NCBI GenBank assembly: GCA_002914805.1
Contig: JXTB01000408.1
Location: 272,076-336,075, forward strand
Length of the DNA: 64,000 nt
DNA from: Parasponia andersonii
Lineage: Eukaryota; Streptophyta; Magnoliopsida; Rosales; Cannabaceae
Reading direction: 5' to 3'
The notes under the pieces are model-generated. The model saw nothing but the letters and a program-made list of their open reading frames with translations, had not been told where the DNA came from and searched no databases. This document shows, one piece after another, positions 42,889 through 53,383 of the stretch; position 1 is the first letter of the stretch, and every line of letters begins with the position of its first letter. The position numbers were made by a program, and so were the translations under genes.

Positions 42889-43983
42889 TTAAAGCAACAC
42901 TAACTTTGTTAAACTCCCTGGTTTAGGCTCCAATTCGGTCCATAATTCTTTTATTCCATCCTCTAAGACTTGCCGGAAAAATTTCCTCTCTGAAGAATCT
43001 TCATCTTGGAAGAATGGAATATCCAACTTCAAGGCATCTATTTTGGCATCAATTCTTTTCAATTTGTCCTCGAAAAACACATCATTTATCAGCTTCATAG
43101 GCAGGTCAGGGCTACAAAAACTGGCTTCCAAACACAAAACTTCTATGATGATCAGATGAAGCAAATCGTCATCCATTTTGTCGTCAAGAAAATACATTAC
43201 CTTCTCCCCACCAATGTCTTTCTTACCTTTTCGGTCCTTTGCCTCGTCCGAAAGCGGTCCTGCCAACTTCATTGCTCCTTCGAAAAATTGCACCATCTTA
43301 ACGAACGTGTTTATGACAATAGAATCAGAATTCTCTTCCACAGTAAGGCATTTGAGTACAGCTTTAAACTCATAAAGACAAAGTGCCATGATTTCTTCAC
43401 TCTTATTCGAAACCGCCATGATCAAGAAGAAGTACTCAATGAATAACTCAGATATTCGAATCCCAAGTTCACTAAAACAAGAGTTGAGGGCACAGAAAGC
43501 AATCTTATCCTCTTTGTTTGATTGGTCAAGCTTTTCCATCCACTCAAACAAACTTCTCTGTTCTTTCTCTCTCTTTTTCTCTGCTTCTTTTCTCCAAGTG
43601 ATCTTCATGAACTCCTGCAGTCGTTCCAAATAAGGCTTTAATGGTTGTTTGTTCGTCGTTTGGAAACGTTTCGGAACATTGTACTTGAGGAACTTCTTTT
43701 CAAACACGTCCAAATGTGCATCAAAATTCTCTATATTGGTCTTCAAAGTTTTCATCTCCGACATCAAACGTTCGCGTTTTCGTTTGCTATTTTCGCCATC
43801 ATTATACCAAGAATACCGTCTCAAGATGCCATTAGGACCTTCATAACGCCTCCTAAGTTCTTCACCTGCATCTTGAAGATACTCGATCTCGCCTACTCTT
43901 ACTGAGCCACTGTCTTTGAACTGACTCACCTTTTTTGTTCTCTGAGTGATGTTGTTGATCGAAATTTCGAGTACAGATATCAT
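42889..43983 (-). CDS. RSLIEW-family coiled-coil protein, subgroup C, full-length
   Basis: Intact 364-residue frame from ATG 43983. The N-terminal coiled coil (about 1-95) carries Q-F-K-D-S-G-S-V-R-V-G-E-I. K-F-L-K-Y-N-V-P-K-R-F follows, then the core E-Q-R-S-L-F-E-W-M-E-K-L-D-Q-S-N at about 141-156 and V-E-E-N-S-D-S-I-V-I at about 216-225. A charged loop (R-K-G-K-K-D) precedes the block E-V-L-C-L-E-A-S-F-C-S-P-D-L-P. The tail is E-L-W-T-E-L-E-P-K-P-G-S-L-T-K-L-V-L-L. About 11 residues are missing after N-D-V-F compared with 27245-28315. The upstream region contains three successive copies of the promoter-side block. No targeting signal; function unknown. Confidence 0.88.
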   Translation of the reverse strand: MISVLEISINNITQRTKKVSQFKDSGSVRVGEIEYLQDAGEELRRRYEGPNGILRRYSWYNDGENSKRKRERLMSEMKTLKTNIENFDAHLDVFEKKFLKYNVPKRFQTTNKQPLKPYLERLQEFMKITWRKEAEKKREKEQRSLFEWMEKLDQSNKEDKIAFCALNSCFSELGIRISELFIEYFFLIMAVSNKSEEIMALCLYEFKAVLKCLTVEENSDSIVINTFVKMVQFFEGAMKLAGPLSDEAKDRKGKKDIGGEKVMYFLDDKMDDDLLHLIIIEVLCLEASFCSPDLPMKLINDVFFEDKLKRIDAKIDALKLDIPFFQDEDSSERKFFRQVLEDGIKELWTELEPKPGSLTKLVLL

Positions 43984-46740
43984 TACTGCAACTTGAAGTT
44001 CAGTTCATCCAATAACTAGTTTCTACTGAGAAAGACTTGATGAATAGTTTGATAAATAAAAATGTAGAATGTCACACTGGAAACTAAGAATCCGAAACTA
44101 ATAAAACTCTAATTGCGTACTCAATTTTTTAAAATAAAGCTTATCTCTACCTTATTCCGGATTATGATTCTAATCCTAACTCGTAATATGTTATTTATTG
44201 ACAAAGGTGCTATCCTTTCAGAGAGAACAGAGAATAATTCATTTCTGTGTATTTATCCTCAAACAAATAATTGTCTGTGAAAATGTGTGTATCTATAAAT
44301 ATATACGGATAGTTTCTCTAAATCATCATTTAAACTTTAAATTATCTGCCCTTCAAATTGATAGTAACCGAAAGGATATCTATTAATCCCAAAGAGCTGC
44401 AAAAGACCACTAAAATAAATGCAAGATAAATAGGGGCAATGGGAGGCTTGTGCACAGAGACGACAAGCCGTTTATGTTTCAGTTTAAGAAAAACGACAAC
44501 TAAATACAAGGTCCTGGTTTGGTTAATGTCGTCGATTCTTTATTTTTTTTTGAGAAATGTACGACGGTTCCATCAACTAAAAGTCGTTTATGTTATTGTT
44601 ACATGTCGTCCATAGAAAGAGATTTCAAGTTAATTTGCATCGTTTTTTTTTTTATTTATTATAACGACTTGATTGTTTTTCGGTCATCATGGGAACGTAA
44701 AATTCCCTCTTATTTTTTATTAATTCCTCTTTTGCTTCAACTCTTATTCTATTCTTATGTTTTTCATTATCTTTAAACTTCTTCATCAATAAATAGTTTC
44801 TTCTGAGAAAGAATCGATGAAGAAGACGGGGAATTAAAACATAAATAATTTGATAAATGAATGTAGGATATTACTAGTAGTAATCCTAATTTATAGCTAT
44901 CTTATTCCGGATCATGATTCTAATCCTAAATTGAAATATATTATTTATTGAGAAACATGCTTCTTTTTTTAGAGAGAACAGAGAATAATTCAAGTTTAAT
45001 TTCCATTTAAATTCGCATTTGAATGTGATTTGTGTATTTTTCTTTAAACAGATAACTATATATATATATATATATATATTCTCTTAAACGTCATTTGAAC
45101 TTGATACTATATGTTGATAATGTTATTTAAAATACTTGATTATTGTCCCTTAGAAAACATACAACCAAAAAATAAGCTTAATGTAGATCAGGTAGAGACG
45201 TGCAATGCGAAGGTTTGTACGCATAAAAGACAAGCCGTTCGTTCAAGGATCATAAATGCTTCGTCGTTTAGATATTTAGGTCAAAGAGGCGAAAACAAGT
45301 CTGTTTCGGTTTACGAAAAACGACAATGAAATACAAGGTCTTGGTCTAGTTAATGTAAATTTCATCATTGTCTTTTTTTTTTCTTTTTTTTTTTTTGAGA
45401 AATTACTTACAACGTTTCCATCAACTTAAAGTCGATTGTTTTGTTTTTTTTTTCAAACAGCATTTTGTTCATAAATAGAGATTTCATGTTAATTAGTGTC
45501 GTTTTTGTTTTTGTTAAGGAATAGTGTGGTTTTTATTTCTTATAATGACTTTATTGATTTTCGGTCATCAATCATGAGGGAGTCATGATGACGTAAAAGT
45601 GCCTATTATTTATTATCATTATTTTTTCTTTGTGGCTTCAACCTTTATTCTATATCTTTTGTTTTTGTTTTTTTAAATTTCTTCCACAAATTAAAACCAT
45701 AATTACTCAAATTAAAATAAAGCCTATAAAAATCATGATTACTACTCTAAAATTGATTATAAGAATCGTGATATTTATTTTTTTGTCAGGGAGAAAAGAG
45801 AGTGATCCAAATTTGATTTCTAATGTAACTCTGAATTTGATTTCCGTGTATTTATCCTAAAACAAACAATAATATGTACATCTATGTTAATCATCATTTG
45901 AACTTGACATTAAAAGTTATCTTTCTTTGAAATTGATATTAAGTGATAGGATTTATGTTATAGTCAGAGAGTGAAGTGGAAACAGCAAAGTAACTTTTTT
46001 TTTTTTTTTTGAAATGAAGTAACTTGCCTTTTTGTTACGTAAAATTTTACATAATAACAAACGATTATGTAAAGAAAAAAAGACAAAAAAAAAAAAAGAA
46101 GTAGTTTATGAATCCAAATTTCTGTCGTTTCTTTAACTGAAGGAGCGAAAATAACATCGTTTCAGTTTAAGGAAAACGATAATGAAAGGCATGTAGTGAT
46201 TTGGTAAAGACAATAAAATTGTCTCTCTTTTCCCTCTTCTTTTTGGGACAAAAACAACGTGTCCTTTACTTTAAAAGTCGTTTATTTAAACGATATATCG
46301 TATATCATTAGAGATTACATGCATGTTAATTACTGTCGTTTTCATTCATTATCAGCCACGTTCTGTTTATCGATGCTTTGGCCGTCTCTCATCAGAACTC
46401 TTATTTAAATACTTGTTTTTACCTTCAATTTGACTTAACTCTGCAATTTGAATGGCACCCGAAAACAGATTACAACTTCTTCCAGTATTGTTATTAAGCC
46501 AATGCAATATTAAGAATAAAGATAAATGTATACCTACAATCATACATACATACAAAACTAATTATGAAATTTACTCAAAGAAATAATCAAGCTTTAAGAA
46601 TGTTGCAATAGTACTACTTAAAGATACAACATTCATACTAATTAATTCAAGATACTTGTAACATATCAGAAACGAAATCTAAAAGCTAAACTTATTGATT
46701 AACTTAATTGAAAGCAACACTATTTGTATACCTGATTTTG
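43984..46740 (-). repeat. Gene-less array of three promoter-side blocks plus a 3'-flank block
   Basis: Blocks begin near 43990, 44785 and 45760. They share CTTATTCCGGAT(T/C)ATGATTCTAATCCTAA, AGAGAACAGAGAATAATTCA, GTGTATTT(A/T)TC and ATCATTTGAAC. Near the end of each are a GACAAGCCGTT or GTCGTTT cluster and a (TTC)GGTCATCA string. The third block ends in a 3'-flank segment at about 46380-46740 (CTGCAATTTGAATGGCACCC). No coding remnants lie between the blocks. Only the first is next to a gene, so at least two promoter copies have no gene. Confidence 0.7.
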
Positions 46741-46809
46741 ATAGGACTTAGCAAAAGATTCCAACTTGTTCCAAACTCTATAACGTAACCAAATTTCAAT
46801 TATACGTTC

Positions 46810-47187
46810 TGTTAAGAATTACCAAACGATAATCGACCAAAAAAAAAGATGAAAAACAAGAACACACAGATTTAAGTAGAAAACTCTAATCGAGAAAAAT
46901 CACTGACAGAGGAGGAAATATCACTATGTCGAAAAATAAGGTACAGAAGGTAGAATTTTACACAACCAAGCTGACCAAGCCAAAAATATAATCTCAAAAC
47001 CCTAAAATACATATATGTACGGACGAAAATTGTACGGACAAAACGATCTAATAAAACAGGTCTCGGCCCGATCCCTCCGCTTCCACCACAGATCTCAAAA
47101 TTTCGCCCAATTACAAAAATGTCACGTATGTCACACTGCGAAGATTTTGGGACAGAGTAAATAGAATTCGAGTCACGAACTCTAACA
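46810..47187 (-). mobile_element. Solo LTR, long form
   Basis: On the minus strand it runs TGTTAGAGTTCGTGACTCG to TCTTAACA. The flanks CGTTC and TGTTC agree at 4 of 5 bases. Its ends match the short solo LTR at 42019-42232. The open frame inside it has no protein similarity I recognise and is not a gene. Confidence 0.82.
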
Positions 47188-47557
47188 TGTTCCGAATATA
47201 TATGAGCTTTTAAACCCACTATTCAGATAGGGGAAAAAAAATTGATAACAAATGTGTCAATCCACAATCTAAATGGGCCCAAAACTGATTCCAAAATCTT
47301 TCAATATTCTTTACTGAGCTCGTCCAGTACTAACAATGATCAAATTCAATCATACATAGAACCTAATCTGAAACAGCAAGAATGATCCCCTGTGTCAAAT
47401 TGAAGAAAAGATGAACTAACGTATAAAATATACCAAAGAAAGAAAATTAATATCGAAAGTGCTTGAATATTGTTAAACTCAAAGTAACAGAAATGAAATC
47501 AACCTTATTCAACTTTCTGTAAATAAAGAATTTTATTTAGTTATATACTGGCTTCAG
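47188..47557 (-). other. 3' flank of the subgroup B gene
   Basis: Contains AATCTAAATGGGCCC, CAAAGAAAG and CAAAGTAACAGAAATGAAATC strings that recur in the 3' flanks near 49430, 51400 and 62260. No gene. Confidence 0.55.
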
Positions 47558-48619
47558 TTACAGAATATTGTACCATATATCTTGAATCCCAACATCCAAT
47601 AGTTTGTGAAGGTGACCCTTCATTGCAGAATCGTAACCTTCATTTGACAATTCCTTCTTCAGCTCATTCATCTTGGCTCTCACATTATTCAGTTTGTTCT
47701 TAAAAACATACTCTCTATAATGAATTAACTGATTAGCCAAAAACCATTCATTCGTCACCATCATTGGCATGTCCGGATAACTAAACTGAAACTCCAAACG
47801 TAGAACTTCCAAGGCGATCAGATGAAGGAGACCATACTCTATTTTGAGCTTGAGCCGAAAATCGATCTCCTTACCTTCCCTTTTCCCGTCGTATCGAATT
47901 GCGGCCTTCTCCAATGTCTCATCGAAAAGTTGCACCACGGAGACGAAGGCATTGATGACAACAGAATTCTCTTCCACACTTTGGCATCTCAATAGAGTTT
48001 TGACCTCATGAAGAGTTACCGATATTGCTTTTCTCTCAGAGATTACTGGCCTCACCAACATCAAGTAATCAACCAGAAACTTAGATATTTGAATCCCAAG
48101 ATCGATTAGAACTGTCTTCAACGCGTCGAAAGTAGTCTTACTCGTCCATCGCATCCATTCAACCAAACTCATCTGTTCTTTGGCTCTGTCATTCGCAGCC
48201 GGTGCTTTCACACTGTGCTTCACCAGCTCTTGGACCCACTCCACGTACTTGGGGAACTTATTCTCGTACTTATCCAAAGCCAGGTTTATAGCCGCATGTT
48301 CTCTCTTGGCATTCTCAATTATCTCCTTAAATATTCCTAACTCCACTATTCGGTCCCTCGGCGATTTTCCAAACTCTTTGGGATGTTGTTCCCTTTGAAG
48401 GCTCTTTCTTATGTTGGCTTTAAAGGGGTTATCGATACTTCTTCGGAGTTCTTTCTCTGTTGTTTCAAGAAACTCCACTTCACCTTCCTCCACGGATCCC
48501 CTGTCTTCGAAATCCTTGAGCTGGCGAACCCTCCGAAGGATTCTCAGGGATGAAACTTCGTCCTCCGAAATGAGGTTATCGAGTTCGAGTTCAAGTGCTC
48601 TTACATGAATATACTCCAT
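47558..48619 (-). CDS. RSLIEW-family coiled-coil protein, subgroup B, intact
   Basis: Intact 353-residue frame from ATG 48619, and the only open subgroup B copy. The N-terminus M-E-Y-I-H-V-R-A-L-E-L-E-L is followed by a long coiled coil with Q-L-K-D-F-E-D-R-G-S-V-E. The usual K-Y-N-V-P-K-C block is missing here (K-F-P-K-Y-V-E-W-V-Q instead). The core E-Q-M-S-L-V-E-W-M lies at about 148-156; the D-Q-S-N part after it is shortened. V-E-E-N-S-V-V-I-N is at about 215-223. The block E-V-L-R-L-E-F-Q-F-S-Y-P-D-M-P and the tail D-I-W-Y-N-I-L follow. A spliced leader like that of the gene at 465 is predicted upstream. No targeting signals; function unknown. Confidence 0.87.
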   Translation of the reverse strand: MEYIHVRALELELDNLISEDEVSSLRILRRVRQLKDFEDRGSVEEGEVEFLETTEKELRRSIDNPFKANIRKSLQREQHPKEFGKSPRDRIVELGIFKEIIENAKREHAAINLALDKYENKFPKYVEWVQELVKHSVKAPAANDRAKEQMSLVEWMRWTSKTTFDALKTVLIDLGIQISKFLVDYLMLVRPVISERKAISVTLHEVKTLLRCQSVEENSVVINAFVSVVQLFDETLEKAAIRYDGKREGKEIDFRLKLKIEYGLLHLIALEVLRLEFQFSYPDMPMMVTNEWFLANQLIHYREYVFKNKLNNVRAKMNELKKELSNEGYDSAMKGHLHKLLDVGIQDIWYNIL

Positions 48620-49739
48620 TCCTGACCACTGGTTTGTTTGTTTGTTTTTTCGTTTTTTTTTTTTTCCGGTTTTGAGAAAGACCCAAAAAAGAAGATATCA
48701 AAACATGAAAAATCAAACTATCAAAGTAAAAATAAGTTTAGAGATCAGTACCTGCTCTTGCTTCTTAACTTGAACTTGAACTTGAACTTCTTAGCTTTCT
48801 TGCTTTCTTTCTTTATTTATTTTTTTTCTAGAGAAAGAATATCTGGAAAGCGTTTGTGAAGATCAGCTCTTCCGGTTTATGTAATTATGTAATTATGTGA
48901 AGAGAGGAGATCAGGCAGGTATTTCTGTTATATAGGGTCAATAGTTCATTTTCTCTAATTGGAAGAAACGACGTAGCACATGGTGTAACAGAAACAACTA
49001 TTGGTTTCAATCAAATTAAACTTCATGTCGTTTATTGTTTTCTTTTTTGGGGAATAATTCTTGTCGTTGATTATGGAGTGAGAAACTACGTGTGGTTTTT
49101 TCCTCTTCAAAACCAACGACATGTTTTTTTACTCAAAAAAAAAAAAGTCTTTTAAGTTTCCAAACATATATTTTACTATCCTAATTAGAAAATTTGAGGA
49201 AAAAAGAAATCCAAAGTTTTGGTCTTTTTCCTATCTCCAAATAGAAAATATTTATTGCAAGATATGAATTTACAATATAAGGTAAATTATCATCAGTTAA
49301 CCTAATTATCCAGATCTTTTGGCCTGAACCAATTTTTAAAATCACGGTAATCAAAATTCTAATATAACTTCATATTAAATTCTTTCAAGATTGAAGGAAA
49401 AAAAAATCATAATATATACTTTTGTCGAAAATTGTCACTACACAATCTGAATGGGCCGCATAGCTTATTGACTGCTGAGCCAATCTAGTAAACCAACATG
49501 AGAACACCGTGTGCTAATTAGAACATCGGATAATATATAAAAGCTTATAAAAAAGAAAATTAGAAACACAACGTGCTAATTCAAGAACACCGAGTCTACT
49601 TGAAGAATGAAGAACACTTTTACAAAAAGACCCGAAACTTTAAAATCTAACCAAATTGCAACTTTAAACTGTGACCCAATTTCAAATATACAAAAGAAGT
49701 AACCTTTATATCATAATTAGTACTCTTTCAATATAATAT
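48620..49739 (-). promoter_or_regulatory. 5' UTR, predicted leader intron and 5' flank of the subgroup B gene
   Basis: On the minus strand a donor GAGCAG|GTACTG at 48751 opens a predicted intron. It has the same body as in the first gene (CTCTAAACTTATTTTTACTTTGATAGTTTGAT-like, in two parts here). A CAG acceptor about 10 bases before the ATG (near 48629) would close it. The leader is AAG-rich (AACTTGAACTTGAACTTG on the plus strand). AACGAC and TGTCGTT motifs cluster at 48966-49130. From about 49430 the sequence is old 3'-flank material. Confidence 0.5.
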
Positions 49740-50545
49740 CGTGAAAATAACCAAATTCTCGTTATTATCATTGCTCTGTTTTGCAAGATTGTCTTTCTAT
49801 ATCTAACATGATTAGTACTCTAAAAAGGTGTATTTTTTCTGCTCAAAACCTCTAAAATAGGCATGAATAACATATATAACTAATGTCTATGAACTGAATT
49901 TCATCTACTTTCTCCCAAAATGTACACGAATGGATTAATAAGGTGAAAAGCTCAAAAAACATTATTACGCAATTCATTGTAAATGCATAAACACAAGTTA
50001 AGTAATGGCTTAAGCCCTTGACAGAACAATAAATTATAATTAATTCCACACGAACTGAAAAACGTCTCCTTTTGAACGAATAAGCAATAATTAAATCCAT
50101 CTGCTGGAAAGGAAGTTATCATACATTTTTTGCAAGTACTTCATCTATATTAATCATGATCAAGAGCATTAGTTCATATCCGTACACATAGCTAACATTA
50201 CTACTCAGAGTTCAAATTCAACGTCAATCACATAATCGAACCAAGTGAACCAAAGTAACTCAAATTAATTCATAGTTTCGAGTGTAGTTCATCATCAAGT
50301 ATGAAACAAGTAACCTTCTTAGGCTACTCTATATCTAAGTAACAAAAACAAAACAAAATTTATAGTTTTGAGTCGAAGACTTGCACATCAAGATCTTAAA
50401 GAAACCTTATTGATCAGCTGCCGCCAGTGAATCGAATTTTTTCCATATTACTTCAATCTTTAAATCAAACATTTCCTTCAACTCATTCCTTCAACTCATT
50501 CATTCTCACATTTTCATCTTCACTAGATTCAATCTCCAAATCCCT
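49740..50545 (-). repeat. Segmental duplication, copy 1
   Basis: Aligns over most of its length with about 51590-52465. Shared strings are AATTCATTG, CATAAACACAAGTTAA, GCCTTAAGCCCTTGACA or GCTTAAGCCCTTGACA, TAATTAATTCCACACGA, AATAAGCAATAATTAAATCCAT and ACATAATCGAACCAAGTGA. It ends in a coding relic at 50405-50545. It represents a second 3' end of a subgroup A gene. Confidence 0.85.
50405..50545 (-). pseudogene. C-terminal relic of a subgroup A RSLIEW gene
   Basis: Matches codons near the end of the gene at 52304-53383 (N-E-L-K-E ... F-D-L-K-I ... I-W-K-K-F-D-S-L). A 13-base tandem duplication (GAGTTGAAGGAAT twice) shifts the frame and creates a stop. The rest of the gene is absent. Confidence 0.8.
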
Positions 50546-51589
50546 ATGGTGTCGAACGAGCAGAAGACAAAGGTATCTAATAATTCGACTGGAAAAAAAA
50601 ATTATTATTGAGTGCTATACAGGGTGTTAGGCTTAGGAGTACTAAATATGAGTATCTAGTAGTACTAGACAAGGTGTCTGACAACTCGACCCTTATTTAA
50701 TAGATCTAGACCCTTGACGAGTTAAGTATTAGAGGTATTTTTATCTTTAAAATAAAATTAAAACTGAAAAGGTGTATTTGGAAAAAAAAAACATTATTGA
50801 AAGAGGTGTAAATCATAAAACATATTGTATTTTGCCAAGAACCCCTTTATGATATGATTGAATCATGCTGATTTTGATAAATAGAGTTAACTTTAGAGGA
50901 AAGAAAAGAACATGTTGGAAGATTGTGTTTAGATGGGAATACTATTGCATTTTATTATGTAATGCCTTATACTTTGCATAAACTCATGTTTAGTTGCGCC
51001 TTTAAGCCTTTAACATACATAATAAGAAATTTAATTGAATTTTTTGTTGGCTCGAACTCTTATCTATATTTTATACCTTTTTTTCCCACTTCAACTCTAA
51101 TCCTAAATATATATACACATATATATATATATATCCCCTATTTCCATTGTATAATTATTCTTTTTCTTCACAAATTCTACAATTTGATTAGCCAAATAGA
51201 TTCCAACTTGTTCCAAAATTTTATAATGTAACCACATTTCAGTTTCACAATATATCTCAAATTTCAAAACGACAATAGAAATTAATTCCTCATACGATCT
51301 TCTAAGTTCAGAATGGAGAGGAAAAAAAAGGTGATAATATATCTTTTAACGTGTCCAGAATATACAGTCATTAAATCAAAGTGGCCCCAAAACTGAGCTA
51401 GTCAACGACTAACCAAGATCAAATCCAGCCTTATATACACAGAGACTAATTTCACTACACAATCTGAAAACTCAAGAATGATGCAATGTGTCAAATCCAA
51501 GGATGAAGAATGATACAAAAAATCCCAAAGTTCAGAACAATTGTTAACCAAAATTTCCACTTAATTTCAAACGTACCAAAGAAAGAAAC
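50546..51589. other. Spacer between the two duplicated blocks
   Basis: Contains a 3'-flank-like segment at about 51040-51240 (CTCGAACTCTTATCTA, CTACAATTTGATTAGCC, CCAACTTGTTCC) and an AT microsatellite near 51110-51135. No gene. From about 51340 it resembles subgroup B 3' flank. Confidence 0.5.
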
Positions 51590-52303
51590 CATATTCTTGT
51601 TAAACTTAGTATTGCTCTCTTTTTTTTTGATAACCAGTATTACTCTCTTTTGCAAGATTGTCTTTTTATGTCTAAATATGAGTAGCACTCTAAAAAGATA
51701 TATGTTATCTGCTCAGACCCTTCAAAATATGCATGAATAGCATAATAATGTGTATGAACTGAAACTTTAATAAATCAAAACCCTCCGAAAATTTGCACAA
51801 ATGGATTTATAATGTGAAAAGATCATAAAAGATTATCACGCAATTCATTGAAAATTCATAAACACAAGTTAATTTACTAACGCCTTAAGCCCTTGACACA
51901 ATAAGAAATTGTAATTAATTCCACACGATCGAGCTGAAGAACCTCTCCTTTTCAATGAATAAGCAATAATTAAATCCATATTTTGGAAAGGAAATCATCA
52001 TACATATTTGCAAGTACATCATCTATATTACTCATGACCAGTTCATCTCTTTTCACATAGCTAACATTACTACTCAAAGCTCAAAATTTAGTGTGAATCA
52101 CATAATCGAACCAAGTGAGCCGAAGTAACGGAAATTCATTCATTCATGGTTTCGAGTCTAGTTCATTATCAAGTATGAAACAAGTAAAGTAACCACCTTA
52201 GGCTAGCTACTTTGTACTCACCGAAAAGTAACAAAAACAATAACCAAAATTTAAACTACAGTTGAGTCTAAGACTAGTACATCAAGATCTCAAAGAAAAG
52301 TCA
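51590..52303 (-). repeat. Segmental duplication, copy 2 (3' flank of the subgroup A gene)
   Basis: The partner of 49740-50545. It runs directly into the stop codon of the gene at 52304, so it is the complete version of the duplicated 3' flank. Confidence 0.85.
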
Positions 52304-53383
52304 TTATTTTCTTGGGCTAAATTTTCTACCGATTTGCTCAGCTCCTGGCAGCGAATCGAATTTGTTCCATATCTCTTTAATCTTCAAATCAAACATTTCC
52401 TTCAACTCATTCCTTTCCACATTTTGATCTTTACTACATTCAGGCTTCATATCCCAATTCAGCTTACTCATTTTCTCTTTGAATGACTCTCTAAGAAAAT
52501 CTCCAAGCGCCATTAAGTCCTCCTTCTCCAACATCACCGAAAAGCATGGACTACAGAAAGCAGCCTCCAAAAACAGAACCATAGAGAAGATGGAACCAAA
52601 AATATAGTCATCTCTTTCTCTGTAACGAACTTCGCTAGCAGACTCATCCGCAGCACGCTTCCTTTTCTTGTCCTTGATTTCTTCAAGATTTTGTTTCGGA
52701 ATCCTAATTCCTCTGTCCACCGATTTGATCACGGACACGAACCTTTCTGTCACGATCGAATCCTCCTCCTCCAAGCTTACGCATCGAACTGTTTGCTCAA
52801 GCTTCTTGGTCCTCTCCTTGATCTCTTTCGGCTCTGTATTGGTAAACTGCAAGAAGTACCACACGATGCGCTGAGAGAGCTCGATTCCAAGATCAACTGC
52901 CACGGATTTCATCGAGTCGAAGACCAGTCTTTCTTCTTCGTTGGATTGATCAAGCTGTCGAATCCATTCCCATAAGGTCTTCTCTCCGTCTTCTCTACCT
53001 TCAGTTGAGATGTCTTTCCATGGATCCAGAAATTCATGCAAAGTTCCGTAGTAGTCAGTGCCTTCCTCCCCTCCCTCAGCCTTTTCCGATACAAGTTCTA
53101 CTGATCCCATGTCAGTCAGAGTCTGTTTCTGCAATTCTATTTCTTGCTTTTTATATTCTCTAATCTTCTCCTTCAATGACCGCCTTTCCTCTTCGAGTTT
53201 CAGCCAAAGTTCCATCTCTTTCACTTCCTGAGAGCCCACGGAACTAGTCCGATCTTGATCATCATCACCACCAGTAGGAGTCTTGGAAGACTCTGATTCG
53301 TTTTCTCTCCTGCGTTTCGCGTTCTTCAACTCGGTAATCTCCTGCTCTAGAATGCGGATTCGGGAAACAACTTCTTGCGCCAT
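52304..53383 (-). CDS. RSLIEW-family coiled-coil protein, subgroup A
   Basis: Intact 359-residue frame from ATG 53383. The N-terminal coiled coil R-I-R-I-L-E-Q-E-I-T-E-L-K is followed by a Ser/Asp-rich linker and a second coiled coil (about 52-90). The segment F-L-D-P-W-K-D-I precedes the core, which here reads K-T-L-W-E-W-I-R-Q-L-D-Q-S-N at about 135-148. L-E-E-E-D-S-I-V-T is at about 204-212. A basic stretch K-D-K-K-R-K-R at about 237-243 could act as a nuclear localisation signal. The block F-L-E-A-A-F-C-S-P-C-F and the tail E-I-W-N-K-F-D follow. It is the closest relative of the gene at 10748-11860, some 40 kb away. Function unknown. Confidence 0.87.
   Translation of the reverse strand: MAQEVVSRIRILEQEITELKNAKRRRENESESSKTPTGGDDDQDRTSSVGSQEVKEMELWLKLEEERRSLKEKIREYKKQEIELQKQTLTDMGSVELVSEKAEGGEEGTDYYGTLHEFLDPWKDISTEGREDGEKTLWEWIRQLDQSNEEERLVFDSMKSVAVDLGIELSQRIVWYFLQFTNTEPKEIKERTKKLEQTVRCVSLEEEDSIVTERFVSVIKSVDRGIRIPKQNLEEIKDKKRKRAADESASEVRYRERDDYIFGSIFSMVLFLEAAFCSPCFSVMLEKEDLMALGDFLRESFKEKMSKLNWDMKPECSKDQNVERNELKEMFDLKIKEIWNKFDSLPGAEQIGRKFSPRK

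Noticed and set aside
43006..43905. Several antisense open frames opposite the subgroup C gene
   Set aside because: They mirror the family coding frame and recur opposite the sister copies (for example 27534-28237) at the same positions. Conservation of the sense strand explains them.
47040..47219. Open frame of about 115 codons on the minus strand
   Set aside because: It lies mostly inside the long solo LTR at 46810-47187 and resembles no protein.
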